From NCBI GenBank assembly GCA_019828595.1, contig JAHQRK010000041.1, positions 222,916 to 286,915 of the forward strand: a stretch of DNA of 64,000 nucleotides, in the 5' to 3' direction. The first letter of the stretch is position 1, and the number at the start of each line of letters is the position of its first letter. The notes beneath the pieces are model-generated. The model saw only the letters and a list, made by a program, of their open reading frames with translations. It was not told where the DNA came from and did no database searches. Of the stretch, positions 32,932 through 42,050 are shown piece by piece. This DNA comes from Aphanomyces cochlioides (Eukaryota > Oomycota > Saprolegniomycetes > Saprolegniales > Verrucalvaceae). The position numbers were made by a program, and so were the translations under genes.

Positions 32932-32934
32932 TCT

Positions 32935-33189
32935 TCCATCACGTACTCCTTATGGACTCAAAGAAATGCAACCAAGTTCGATGGCAAAAAGCCTCTACCG
33001 ATTTTACTATGGAACGAGATTATATTTGTCAGTTGGACAGCTTCCATCAGGCGAACAATTCGTTTGCTCTCGCCTGACGACTTCGACTATCGAAACATCA
33101 TCGAAGCGGTCTCAGTCCTTTTCTCTCAAGCTGGATACAACGAGCTATTCGAAAAATATCCCATGTCTTTTCGAGTTGAACACCAGTAA
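32935..33189 (+). pseudogene. Family B ORF2, C-terminal fragment
   Basis: The last 84 codons of ORF2 (SITYSLWTQRN to the stop at 33189). There is no endonuclease, RT or Cys/His motif. It carries DGKKPLP, as in the 46435 copy, and not DGKRPLP. Confidence 0.9.
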
Positions 33190-33402
33190 TTTGATTACAA
33201 GCCCCAGCTGTATTCTTGACTTGGTATCCCAGCTGAATTTTTGATTGGGAATCCTGGCGACCATCACTCACGATCCGCGCAAAACATTTCACTGCCCAAT
33301 CAAATCGTGCCTGACTCAAGTGTCGCAACTGAGAATATGTTCAGTGAGAATCTCAAAACAATTCTCCAAGACTCACTTTTGATTTTACCCAAGACAACAA
33401 CA

Positions 33403-34617
33403 ATGGAAGCTTCAACGATTTTCACTGCCGATAGCGTACTCCCCGCGCAGACGTCGAGACCCATAACTACACGAGGTGTGGGGAGCTCGATGTCTCCAGG
33501 GATTACTCTTGAGGGAGTGGATGGAGTTGAGATTTCTGTACCTATGACGCAATCATCCGACACTCGTCCTTCAAGTCCAGTTACAACTGAAGAACACCAA
33601 TTTACTCCTGATATGTCCATTTTGAACTCGAGCACCCGCGAATTTGACCCCTTGGGCAATGACAATGGATCTCCGCTACCATCCCTCATGGATCTATTGG
33701 ACGATGTTTCTGTTCCAGCCAGGCCACAAACGAATGCGACAACGGCTGATGCCCCAACCAACCGCCCACGCACTCTGCGAATTCCAACCGACGATGATGA
33801 CATCGATGAAGTGTTGTTTATCGATGACCACCGCGAAGTGGCATCAATGCGAAATCGAATTTCAACTATTCAATACCAAGTCAACTGGAAGTTTCAACGC
33901 CCGGATGGACTCGACAAAGACTGGTTCGACGAAAAAGACCTCAGCGGGTGTCAAGAAGCCGTGGCGATGTACCAACGATGGCGACAAGCTGGAGCCCACT
34001 TCCTCACGAACACTGGTCTCGCCCCAACGCTTGCTGAATTTCGAGCGATGGATCCTCTGTGGCTAGAAATTGGCAACAACAGTGACAAATCTTGTCTTGC
34101 GGCTGCAATCCGAATCGTTGCTACCAATTTGAATGTCTCCAATTTTGAGCTCAGCGAAGAAGTCATTTCGGGTTTCAAAGAGGCCCATGGAGTTCCTCAA
34201 GACGCGGGCATTCCCCCTTCCAAGATGCATGATTTTCTCAAGCTGGCATACACACATGGATTCCACTACAACGACGCCATATTCTCCCGTCAACTGCTCA
34301 AGCAATCGGTGGGTGATCCAATTCGTGATATCTGTAGAGCGATATTGGATGAGCCTGACGGAGAATTCTTGGTTGTTTCTGTCACTGATTCAACATCCCA
34401 TTGCTGGGTCCTCGCCAAGCGATACAAGCGCTGCATAGACCGAAGTCTATGTATGATCCAAGACAATGAAAATGTATACCCCCTGGGTCAGATGCCAAGA
34501 GTCAGTTTTATCCGACATATTCGCCGTGTTAGCTTACAAACACCGAAGAAATCGAAGTCCCAACGTCGAAGCGAATCAAGAAAACGAAAAGCCAAATTGA
34601 TTTCCAATTCAGCCTAG
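33403..34617 (+). CDS. Family B ORF3: chromodomain-like plus protease-like protein
   Basis: 404 aa, open, from ATG at 33403. The same domains are present, with PRVSF and RKRKAK. One upstream base differs (AATATGTTC for AATAAGTTC), which creates an out-of-frame or longer ATG context in the leader. It is retained in a truncated LINE with only a fragment of ORF2 upstream. Confidence 0.75.
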   Translation: MEASTIFTADSVLPAQTSRPITTRGVGSSMSPGITLEGVDGVEISVPMTQSSDTRPSSPVTTEEHQFTPDMSILNSSTREFDPLGNDNGSPLPSLMDLLDDVSVPARPQTNATTADAPTNRPRTLRIPTDDDDIDEVLFIDDHREVASMRNRISTIQYQVNWKFQRPDGLDKDWFDEKDLSGCQEAVAMYQRWRQAGAHFLTNTGLAPTLAEFRAMDPLWLEIGNNSDKSCLAAAIRIVATNLNVSNFELSEEVISGFKEAHGVPQDAGIPPSKMHDFLKLAYTHGFHYNDAIFSRQLLKQSVGDPIRDICRAILDEPDGEFLVVSVTDSTSHCWVLAKRYKRCIDRSLCMIQDNENVYPLGQMPRVSFIRHIRRVSLQTPKKSKSQRRSESRKRKAKLISNSA

Positions 34618-34695
34618 CAGTTGGAAATGGGATGAGCCTTCGGGCAATATTAGTTTGTAGTTTACATTAACTACAAATAGACTCCCCATTGACAT

Positions 34696-34709
34696 TGAGC
34701 TATAGAGGA
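34696..34709 (-). repeat. 14-nt tRNA-Asn remnant between two stacked LINEs
   Basis: TGAGCTATAGAGGA separates the B 3' end from the A 5' end. It is both the right duplication of B and the left duplication of A. Confidence 0.93.
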
Positions 34710-34710
34710 T

Positions 34711-34745
34711 AGTTTCCAATTTGCCAGCTACCCCGCAGTACCACT
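34711..34745 (+). promoter_or_regulatory. Conserved LINE 5' end shared by families A and B
   Basis: The first 35 bases (AGTTTCCAATT... to ...GTACCACT) are identical in families A and B (compare 53025-53059 on the minus strand), although the ORF1 N-termini just downstream differ strongly. It sits immediately beside the tRNA 5' end. A promoter or RNA-processing role is inference. Confidence 0.5.
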
Positions 34746-34762
34746 CTACGCTATCTGACAAT

Positions 34763-37762
34763 ATGGTTGCTACCCGCTCGACCAACCCTCGTGCCCCATC
34801 TTGCTCCTCCGCGTTCTCTCCCTCGGCGTCCAGCCCCAGCGATATGGACGTCATCGTCGTTGCTGACCCATCCCCAAGCGATACCGACATGGCGTCGTCG
34901 TTGGAAGAGGACGTCGACGATGCTTCCAACGCTTCGCATCATGACGCGTCTACGAATCCGCTCCCTACTCCAACGCGCGTTCCGTTTCCACGTCAACGTG
35001 CAACCCCTTCGAAACCGCGCCGTTTTGAACCCTTGCCTGTGACTCGCTCGACGAAGGCTTGCGATCCCGCGAATGATCCAACGACCTCTGACACTTGCGA
35101 CGAAGCCTGGCAAGACGGCGTTCCAACCTCGGAAGATGTGCTCATGACGTCAACGACCTTGCCCGAAGAATCTCCATCAACCACGTCCATCGTGAGTGAT
35201 GGTGGCTTGCCTGGCAAGACTCCGTTGGGTTCTGTTCCTTTCGAGAATGTTCTCTCGACGAGTGATAGTGGCTTCTCGAAGACTCGCTCAAGCACCGACG
35301 TCAACATGACGACAGGTCAAGGAAGATTCGAGAACAGTCCATCCCTGAGTGAAGGTCCCTTCTCGAAGAATCCCCCGAGCGACAAGTCCACTCTGGCGAC
35401 AGGTCAAGATCCCATCGAGACTAGTCGCTCCATGAGTGATGGTCTCTTCTCGAAGAATCATCGGGCAAGATCTGGAACAATCGCGAACAACCCTGTGGCC
35501 AGTGTTGGTCATGGGAATACTCAAGACCAAGTCACCCATGGAAGCTTCTCGAAGTCCAACGCGAGTGAAGGTCAAACGTGTGACTCTGTCCACCATGGGA
35601 CAGGGTCCGGACAAGACCAAGCCTCTGACGCACGCTTGAGTGTTGGTCTGACGCACGACTCGGACTCTCACTCAGTCCGCCAGCCATCGTCTCAGGCTTC
35701 ACCCGGATCGCATTTGGAAAACATTTCTCAATCTGGCGGAGCCCAGACACCTGGCCGTGGCCAACCCAACAACCGCCAGGCCCCCAACGACGTATGGGCC
35801 TTCCAAGCGCAACAGCGGTCTCAGTCTGCCAAGGCCATCAAGACCAAGGACGTTGCTCCTTACCAGCCCACGATGGAGGAACTCGAACCCCTCCTTCGCA
35901 AGCGTGCTGCTGGAACCCTCACGTTTGAAGACACCCTCCCGATCCAGAAGCACTCGGCGCGCGGCATCGTCGGCTGGTTGCAGATGCCCACGGGTGCACA
36001 CACGAAGACCATCGATGTTTCAGCTGCCATGGCATCGATCCTTTTCGACAACCAAGCCCTCGGCCTCGACACTGCGATTGCTGACATTGTGAGATGCGAG
36101 AAGGACATCCCGAACCGCATGCTCAAGTGGGGTGTTGCCTCTCACGAAGCGATGACGAAGCTGCGAGGCATCGCGTTTAAGATTCAAGTCGCTCGAGATG
36201 GCTCGTCCCAACACTTCACGATGAACGTTCCGCACGTCCTCGGCGGATTTTTCATGGACATCCCTCAAGGCCTTCAAGATCAAGACGAAGAGCGCCTGAT
36301 CTTCGACGTCATGACCAAGTTGGAGCCACGCTTCCTGTGGGGCTCCTACCCCAACGTTTCCTCTTCAAGCGGTATGGCGAGCTCTCGGTACCGCCTTTAC
36401 TTTGAAGGAACCTCCGTACCAACGACCATACAGCGCGACGGCCGTCTCGTCGAAGAAATTCTTTTCAAGGGCCGTTGTCTCCGCGTGTACGGTCAAGGGT
36501 GGTATTTTCGTGACAAGAACTTGGTTCGTTTGGACCTTGATGCAACGTCCCGCCAATATGGATTGAACAAGCCAGCTCCCAGCCCAACCAACCCGCCTTC
36601 TTCGACTCCCAAGGCGCCAAAACGTCGGAAAACTGCGCAAGCCAACCCTCCGCAGTGGACTGGCGTCAAGGCGTCGAGAGGCAAGCGCAAGAAGACGCAA
36701 CAGCAAGTGGATTCCCCCGAGCATGGCCGCTCTTGGATTTCGCCCAACATGTTTGAAGCCCTCGACGAACGTGTGTGTGTCAACCCCGAGGAACACGTTG
36801 CTCAGTTTGGCGATTACAAGATCTCAACGATTGTACCCAAGCTGGACGTCTCGGATGACCCTCCCCACCTCCCTACGTCCGGTCAATTTGTCGGCGGCAC
36901 CAAGATCCAAGATGGCGTTCCCAAGCGCATAGAAATGTCTCTTGACGAAATTCTCGCCGAACTACAAGACCTCGACACCAAGACAGCCAAAGTTCCATTG
37001 CATCTCTCAACCCAAGTCGAAGATGCAGTGACCAACAGCTCGTTCAACCTTGCCCAACTCATCAACGACGGCCGCGTCGACATGCTGTGTAGCCATCTCG
37101 AGCGTTCCCCGATTGAATTTGGCTTGCAACTGCACCGACTTTTTGATGAAGACCGTGCATGCTTTGAGTACTTTGTGAGACAACGCCTCCTCCATCGGTG
37201 GCTTCGAGCGACTTGGGGTGGAGACAAACCGTTCTCCCAGCTGTACTCATTGACGTGGGGTGTGCGTATGACCCGCGAGCACGTTCAAGCCATCTTCAGC
37301 AACATCGAGCTATTCAAGAACATCGACTTCATCGATACTACCATTGACGGCGACGAGATTTCCCTCCACCGCGGCGACCTGGAAGAAGTGTTGGCTGTGG
37401 CAGAAGTTCTCTTGTCCATTCATGCTCCAACGTACTACAACAGTGATGCTGCGATCGTGGCCTCTACCAAGTACCCGGTCACTGCACTGGCTTCTCATTT
37501 GGGCTCCCGCTGTTTGTCGGGCGTATCGCTATCTGCCATATTGCTTGACACGAGCTTCGGCCTCTTGATTTGGAATATCATGGAAACGTTGTATGCCGGC
37601 GAAGACGAGAAGTCGCGATACGTCTTGACCACGATCCTGGAATTCCATGAGGCTGGCTCCCTGGACCCCACCTTCGACAACCAAGTGATGTTCCAACCCG
37701 ACACTCAGACACTCATGCTGGGAGATGTTGCGAACGCAACGTCTGTCGCGTTCCGTGGCTAA
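34763..37762 (+). CDS. Family A ORF1: Ser/Thr-rich putative RNA-binding protein
   Basis: 999 aa from the first ATG (34763). Residues 1-340 are Ser/Thr/Pro/Asp-rich and low in complexity. Within them, ~145-270 repeat a degenerate S-D/E-x-x-F-S-K motif (SDSGFSK, SEGPFSK, SDGLFSK, THGSFSK). A core shared with family B (~343-595) runs from DVWAFQAQQR through HSARGIVGWLQM and LEPRFLWGSY to FKGRCLRVYGQGWYF. Two basic patches follow (KAPKRRK ~617, RGKRKK ~639), then a conserved ~320-residue C-terminal region ending VAFRG. I recognise no named domain with confidence; the FKGRCLRVYG segment faintly recalls an RRM strand. LINE ORF1 proteins package element RNA, so an RNA-binding and nuclear role is the working inference. 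Confidence 0.88.
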   Translation: MVATRSTNPRAPSCSSAFSPSASSPSDMDVIVVADPSPSDTDMASSLEEDVDDASNASHHDASTNPLPTPTRVPFPRQRATPSKPRRFEPLPVTRSTKACDPANDPTTSDTCDEAWQDGVPTSEDVLMTSTTLPEESPSTTSIVSDGGLPGKTPLGSVPFENVLSTSDSGFSKTRSSTDVNMTTGQGRFENSPSLSEGPFSKNPPSDKSTLATGQDPIETSRSMSDGLFSKNHRARSGTIANNPVASVGHGNTQDQVTHGSFSKSNASEGQTCDSVHHGTGSGQDQASDARLSVGLTHDSDSHSVRQPSSQASPGSHLENISQSGGAQTPGRGQPNNRQAPNDVWAFQAQQRSQSAKAIKTKDVAPYQPTMEELEPLLRKRAAGTLTFEDTLPIQKHSARGIVGWLQMPTGAHTKTIDVSAAMASILFDNQALGLDTAIADIVRCEKDIPNRMLKWGVASHEAMTKLRGIAFKIQVARDGSSQHFTMNVPHVLGGFFMDIPQGLQDQDEERLIFDVMTKLEPRFLWGSYPNVSSSSGMASSRYRLYFEGTSVPTTIQRDGRLVEEILFKGRCLRVYGQGWYFRDKNLVRLDLDATSRQYGLNKPAPSPTNPPSSTPKAPKRRKTAQANPPQWTGVKASRGKRKKTQQQVDSPEHGRSWISPNMFEALDERVCVNPEEHVAQFGDYKISTIVPKLDVSDDPPHLPTSGQFVGGTKIQDGVPKRIEMSLDEILAELQDLDTKTAKVPLHLSTQVEDAVTNSSFNLAQLINDGRVDMLCSHLERSPIEFGLQLHRLFDEDRACFEYFVRQRLLHRWLRATWGGDKPFSQLYSLTWGVRMTREHVQAIFSNIELFKNIDFIDTTIDGDEISLHRGDLEEVLAVAEVLLSIHAPTYYNSDAAIVASTKYPVTALASHLGSRCLSGVSLSAILLDTSFGLLIWNIMETLYAGEDEKSRYVLTTILEFHEAGSLDPTFDNQVMFQPDTQTLMLGDVANATSVAFRG

Positions 37763-40700
37763 GGTGGTCGCGGCCGGTCTCTTCACCAAGTTCCCCATAC
37801 TCGAACTGACCACTGCCAACCTCAATGGGCTGAAAGACAACGGACATCTTGTGGCGCGGCGACTCCAAATTCCGACCCAAGCCGTTTTCTTTCAAGAAAC
37901 CAAAATCAATAACATCAAACATCTCGAAACCTTCCAACTCCACCTCAACAACGAAGTAGGCGTTGGCAAATACAAGCTCTTCACCAACGATCTCCGCACT
38001 GATCGCGTCGACTCACTCAACAATCGGCGCTGCGGTGTGGCATCGTATTTCCATGGATCCATGCCTGGATTCCTCGACCTGCAACACTTGACCACCCATG
38101 ACCGACCTGGAAGATACATGGTTGTTCGAACTCAGTGGGACGGCGTTCCTGTGTACTTTCACAACGTCTATGCCCCGGTTATCGCTCACTCTCGAGCACC
38201 GTTTTTCGACGATCTGCCTCGCGACTTTGAAGACGACAGCATTCACTTTGTCGGAGGCGATTTCAACTTACCCCTGGAGGAGCATCTGGACGCGACTCGA
38301 CCTCGCCAAGACCACAACGCTGGTAAGGCGGAATGCATTGCCTGGCTTTCAGCACTTGGTGTTATCGATGCGTGGAGGATGCACCACCCCAACGAGCGCG
38401 TTTACAGCGGCCCTGGTCGAAGCAACCGCCTCGACTACCTGTTTGTGGACCAAGATATCGTCGCTCAAACGTACGCACGTTCAAGCTATTCCCCAAGCAG
38501 CTTTGCAGGCGACCACATGGAACACAAAGTGGTCCTCTCCTGCGAGCAGCGAGCTCCCGACCGAAGTTACTGGCGCCTCCCCCGTGAGCTCTTAAAGAAC
38601 CCTCAAGTAGTCGCAGCGATCAAGGCCGAAGCCAATCAACTTTTGGACGAGATGCGCGCAGACGACACTCAAAACTTTGGCGCAAAGTGGTACGGCTGGT
38701 TGAAGAGAATGAAGAAGCGTCTCCAAGTCAGTCATCGCCAGTACATTGACTCGATGAAGTACACACTCAACAGCCTCAAGATGAAGTGGCTTACTTCCCG
38801 CCGAGCATTCGACATGGGACTCGTTGAGACATCCATTGTTAATACCGCCCGTCAAGCCCTTGACACTGCCCGCAGCGAGTACCGACAGTTCAACCTGGAT
38901 CAGCAATTCGACTTTCACGCCAACGTCAACGAGCGAGGTACCAGTCACTTTTTTCGTCGACCCAAGGGGATCAAAGTGCCGCTCTCGTCCGTGACAATCA
39001 ACGGTGCAACGTCGACTGACCCGTCTGAAGTCAAGGCTGGTTTTACGTCTCATTGGAAAAACATCATGGTCACTCCAAGAGACCAACCACCGTTGAATCG
39101 GGCCCGTCGCCGAGCTATCATTCGAGCCATTACTCGACGTCTCACTCAAGAACAGCGCGACGCTCTGGAAAGTCCTCTCACGGCGGAAGACCTGTGCGGC
39201 GCGCTCAAGTCTATGAACCCGAACAAGTCTCCTGGTTCAGACGGCTGGCCTGCAGCTTTCTTTCAAGTCTCCCCGGACGTATTCGCCCAAATCCTGCTCA
39301 AGGTGTTCAACTACCAACTCACCCATCACGGTCACCTCCTGCTCCAACAACGCCGAAGTGCAGTGGCGCTCTTGTTCAAGGCTGGAGACAGAGGCGACCC
39401 TGGCAACTATCGGCCGATTACTCTCATGTCGGTTGAAGTCAAGATTCTATCGCGGGCGCTGGCCTACCGTCTTGCACAAGTTGCCCCATACCTCGCTCAC
39501 CCAAGCCAAGCTGGTTTTGTCCCTGGCCGTCGCTTGCACGACCACGTGATGCTGGTACAAGCATTGCAGACTTTCTGTACCAATGAAGACCACGACTACT
39601 ACGCGACGTTTCTCGACTTTTCCAAGGCATACGATATGGTTGACCAAGGCTTTCTCTCCGACGTACTCAAGGAGATGAACATCGGTCCCACATTTGTGTC
39701 TTGGGTTCAGTTGCTTTACAATACGCCTCTGGTCCAGATCATTTTCAACGACGGTCTTGGCCCTACCATACGGCCTACCCGCGGAGTCAAGCAAGGTTGC
39801 CCCCTATCGTGCATGCTCTTCGTACTTTACCTCGAGCCACTCGGCGAAATGCTACGCGGATCTCCTGATTTTGGTATTCCCCTTCCAAATGGAGACTCAC
39901 TGACGAGCATCTACTTTGCCGACGACACGACTCTACTCTCGTCATCCCTCCAAGCGGCGGTCGAGCAAATGGCAATTGTCGAAGACTTTTGCTCTGTGTC
40001 TGGAGCTCGTCTCAACGTTGCCAAGTGCATGACTTTGGCGCTCAACAACAATCTCGATATCGAAGACATCGACGATGGTGGCCTCTTGAACGTCTTGCCG
40101 AGCGAGAAGCCAGTGAAATACCTTGGTATTCTCTTTGGCCACCGACTGCCGCGCGATTTTCAAGTCCAGCAACTGAACGACAAGTTTCTGGCTGCGTTTC
40201 AAACGTGGGGAAGTCGTGCGCGAACCATCCAAGGCCGCAAACTCATCGTATCGACCATGTTGTTGTCGTTGTTATGGCATGTCACGGCTGCAGTGTATGT
40301 GCCTCCAACGATGGTTGCCGTTTGGCAAAGAATGGTCAACAAGTACATCCTTGGTCGGAAGACGCAAATCACCGACCATCATCGCTCAACTATTTGCCGC
40401 AAGTGGCAGTTCGATCAAAAACTCGGCCTCGGTATTCCGCATGTGGCTTCGAAGCTTCGGACTCAGCGACTGCTGCGGCTCCAACTCTTGATGCAGCCCA
40501 ATTCACCCAACACATTTGCCCCATGGAAGTTGCTTGTCAAGAGACAATTTTCCCGTGTCATGAACAAGCTGTATCGCGACACCCACCCGTTCGACTTTCT
40601 CACGTACTTCCCCAACCACAGCTCCAAGTGGTTGTTTTTGTGGGAGCTGCATCCTCTTTGGCACGACATTTGGCATCAATGGGCCGCCACACCTATGGCC

Positions 40701-41879
40701 AAGCGAACCGCTTCGCCACCAAGCCTCGAAGAACTTTTGAACCTCCCCGTGTGGCTGACATCCTACCCCGCTCTGCAAGTTGGTCCTGCGGGTGCTACAT
40801 CAAATGTCGTGAAGACTGCTCTGTGTCGTCGATGGTGTAGACATGCGTCTCAAAACGGTTTCCACTGCCTCAAAGACTTCTTGACACGGCAAGGGACATG
40901 GCCTACAAGAGCTGCGTTTATTGATCGACTGTCATCCAACAACCGTGCGGCACAAGTGACGTTACAAGCGAACGGCGCGATGGGATTTGCAGCACCCGAA
41001 CGTGCTGGTCAAGTTTATAGCCACCTCACCAAGATATTCGACCAAGTCCTCCGCACGTCTGGCGTTCGAACTGGAACTGCTTTGACCGATATCGATACAA
41101 CAAGTCACCCTTTCAAGGCACTTTTCAAAGATCAATTGCTATCCTTCGAGCGTTGGCCCAAGCGACTCGTATCACGTTTGGCGCATCACGCCCCTTCGGA
41201 TGGAAAACCGCACCCAGTGGCGACATCGTCCCGCGTCGAGCAACAAGATATTGCGACCTACGTGCGACTCATCCGCAAAACATGCCGTTGGCCGCCTCCC
41301 CTCCATGGCGACGTTTGGTTTCGACTGTTGTTCAACATGCTGCCTGTCAACTCGCGCTTGTTCTACTTGCAACCTCAGCAGCCAGACGTAATTTGCTGTG
41401 TCTATACCAATTGCGACGCACCGGAGAACCAACACCACGCCTTCCACACCTGCTCTCGCGTGTATCCCCTTTGGCGTTTTCACGCGACCGCTTGGCGATG
41501 CTTCGGTGTCAATTTCGATTGGACTGCCATCACCAACATCGACCGCTTTCAAGTCAACGAACGCGGTAGCCAGCTTCAAGACATACTGTTTGTGCTCTGG
41601 GCTCTTCTGTGTGCTTCCAACCTTCACTATATTTGGACAACGCACAACGCCGCCAAGTTCGAATCGAAGAAGCCGCCTCCGCCAGAAATTTGGCAAGAAG
41701 TCAGCTTCATCCGATGGCATGCATCGATCCGCAGATGGCTTCGCCTCCAAGAAGTTGACAGCCCTCAACGAGTGGAAGCAATTTCAGCAATCAATACTTT
41801 GCATAGACAACCTGTCTATCGCCCACTGGTAGCCAAGTACCCGACTTTGCTCGCGCTCCAACCTTCAGCCCCAAATTAA
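37725..41879 (+). CDS. Family A ORF2: APE endonuclease-reverse transcriptase
   Basis: 1384 aa, intact. Endonuclease residues N32, E58, Y149, D179, N181, D237, D263 and H264, RT Asp631/733/734, and the C-terminal C1225-X4-C1230-X7-H1238-X4-C1243 are all present. The copy-specific change GFLSDV (Ser for Phe) lies just after RT motif A, and INGATS replaces INGVTS. It overlaps the ORF1 end by 38 nt in the +1 frame. The conserved homology with family B begins at VAKVVAAG, directly at the ORF1 stop, so a frameshift or reinitiation start there is as likely as the upstream ATG. Confidence 0.95.
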   Translation: MLRTQRLSRSVAKVVAAGLFTKFPILELTTANLNGLKDNGHLVARRLQIPTQAVFFQETKINNIKHLETFQLHLNNEVGVGKYKLFTNDLRTDRVDSLNNRRCGVASYFHGSMPGFLDLQHLTTHDRPGRYMVVRTQWDGVPVYFHNVYAPVIAHSRAPFFDDLPRDFEDDSIHFVGGDFNLPLEEHLDATRPRQDHNAGKAECIAWLSALGVIDAWRMHHPNERVYSGPGRSNRLDYLFVDQDIVAQTYARSSYSPSSFAGDHMEHKVVLSCEQRAPDRSYWRLPRELLKNPQVVAAIKAEANQLLDEMRADDTQNFGAKWYGWLKRMKKRLQVSHRQYIDSMKYTLNSLKMKWLTSRRAFDMGLVETSIVNTARQALDTARSEYRQFNLDQQFDFHANVNERGTSHFFRRPKGIKVPLSSVTINGATSTDPSEVKAGFTSHWKNIMVTPRDQPPLNRARRRAIIRAITRRLTQEQRDALESPLTAEDLCGALKSMNPNKSPGSDGWPAAFFQVSPDVFAQILLKVFNYQLTHHGHLLLQQRRSAVALLFKAGDRGDPGNYRPITLMSVEVKILSRALAYRLAQVAPYLAHPSQAGFVPGRRLHDHVMLVQALQTFCTNEDHDYYATFLDFSKAYDMVDQGFLSDVLKEMNIGPTFVSWVQLLYNTPLVQIIFNDGLGPTIRPTRGVKQGCPLSCMLFVLYLEPLGEMLRGSPDFGIPLPNGDSLTSIYFADDTTLLSSSLQAAVEQMAIVEDFCSVSGARLNVAKCMTLALNNNLDIEDIDDGGLLNVLPSEKPVKYLGILFGHRLPRDFQVQQLNDKFLAAFQTWGSRARTIQGRKLIVSTMLLSLLWHVTAAVYVPPTMVAVWQRMVNKYILGRKTQITDHHRSTICRKWQFDQKLGLGIPHVASKLRTQRLLRLQLLMQPNSPNTFAPWKLLVKRQFSRVMNKLYRDTHPFDFLTYFPNHSSKWLFLWELHPLWHDIWHQWAATPMAKRTASPPSLEELLNLPVWLTSYPALQVGPAGATSNVVKTALCRRWCRHASQNGFHCLKDFLTRQGTWPTRAAFIDRLSSNNRAAQVTLQANGAMGFAAPERAGQVYSHLTKIFDQVLRTSGVRTGTALTDIDTTSHPFKALFKDQLLSFERWPKRLVSRLAHHAPSDGKPHPVATSSRVEQQDIATYVRLIRKTCRWPPPLHGDVWFRLLFNMLPVNSRLFYLQPQQPDVICCVYTNCDAPENQHHAFHTCSRVYPLWRFHATAWRCFGVNFDWTAITNIDRFQVNERGSQLQDILFVLWALLCASNLHYIWTTHNAAKFESKKPPPPEIWQEVSFIRWHASIRRWLRLQEVDSPQRVEAISAINTLHRQPVYRPLVAKYPTLLALQPSAPN
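37754..37762 (+). other. ORF1/ORF2 overlap (+1 frame) of family A
   Basis: ORF1 reads CGT-GGC-TAA while ORF2 reads GTG-GCT-AAG one base later. It is the same junction as in family B at 13198-13206. In A an in-frame ORF2 ATG exists 30 nt upstream of that GTG, at 37725. Confidence 0.7.
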
Positions 41880-41970
41880 CAAGCCCCAAGTATTTATTCA
41901 ACAAGTCAAAAATCGCTGTACTCCAAAGCCCAAAGTAGAAAATCTGCTGAAGCATTTGGAAGTGGGATGA

Positions 41971-42020
41971 GCCGTTAGTAGGCAATATTAGTATTAGTAG
42001 ATATTGAAAGTCTATTAATA
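41971..42020 (+). promoter_or_regulatory. Family A 3'-end double hairpin (likely RT recognition element)
   Basis: The first hairpin is GCC (41971-41973) with GGC (41981-41983) over a 7-nt loop, after GGGATGA. The second is TATTAGTAGA (41992-42001) with TCTATTAATA (42011-42020), ten pairs with one G-U. The stem positions match family B while loop and stem sequences differ. It lies 16 nt before the exact 3' end. Confidence 0.65.
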
Positions 42021-42036
42021 TACCTCCCCATTGCAG

Positions 42037-42050
42037 TGAGCTATAGAGGA
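42037..42050 (-). repeat. 14-nt tRNA-Asn 5' remnant (target-site duplication)
   Basis: Right duplication of the intact family A copy, joined to native flank TTCCATAC. Confidence 0.93.

Larger units (their letters stand above)
32933..34695 (+). mobile_element. Family B LINE, 5'-truncated (1.76 kb); upper element of a stack
   Basis: Starts inside ORF2 at CTTCCATCACGTACTCC and runs to the normal B 3' end. The TGAGCTATAGAGGAT duplications are at 32918-32932 and 34696-34710. It sits between the intact tRNA and a full-length family A copy, so it arrived after that copy. The breakpoint differs from the ORF3-only copies, so this is an independent insertion. Confidence 0.94.
34711..42036 (+). mobile_element. 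Family A LINE, full length with both ORFs open (7.3 kb)
   Basis: Best candidate for a competent family A copy. It has a 52-nt 5' UTR, ORF1 (999 aa) and ORF2 (1384 aa) without interruption, a 157-nt 3' UTR with both hairpins, and the exact CATTGCAG end. The left duplication is shared with the B copy above it and the right one is 42037-42051. It is the older element of this stack. Confidence 0.96.

Noticed and set aside
36220..36560. RRM domain in ORF1 around FKGRCLRVYGQGWYF
   Set aside because: The resemblance to RNP strands is too weak by eye. A profile search would be needed, so only a general nucleic-acid-binding role is suggested.
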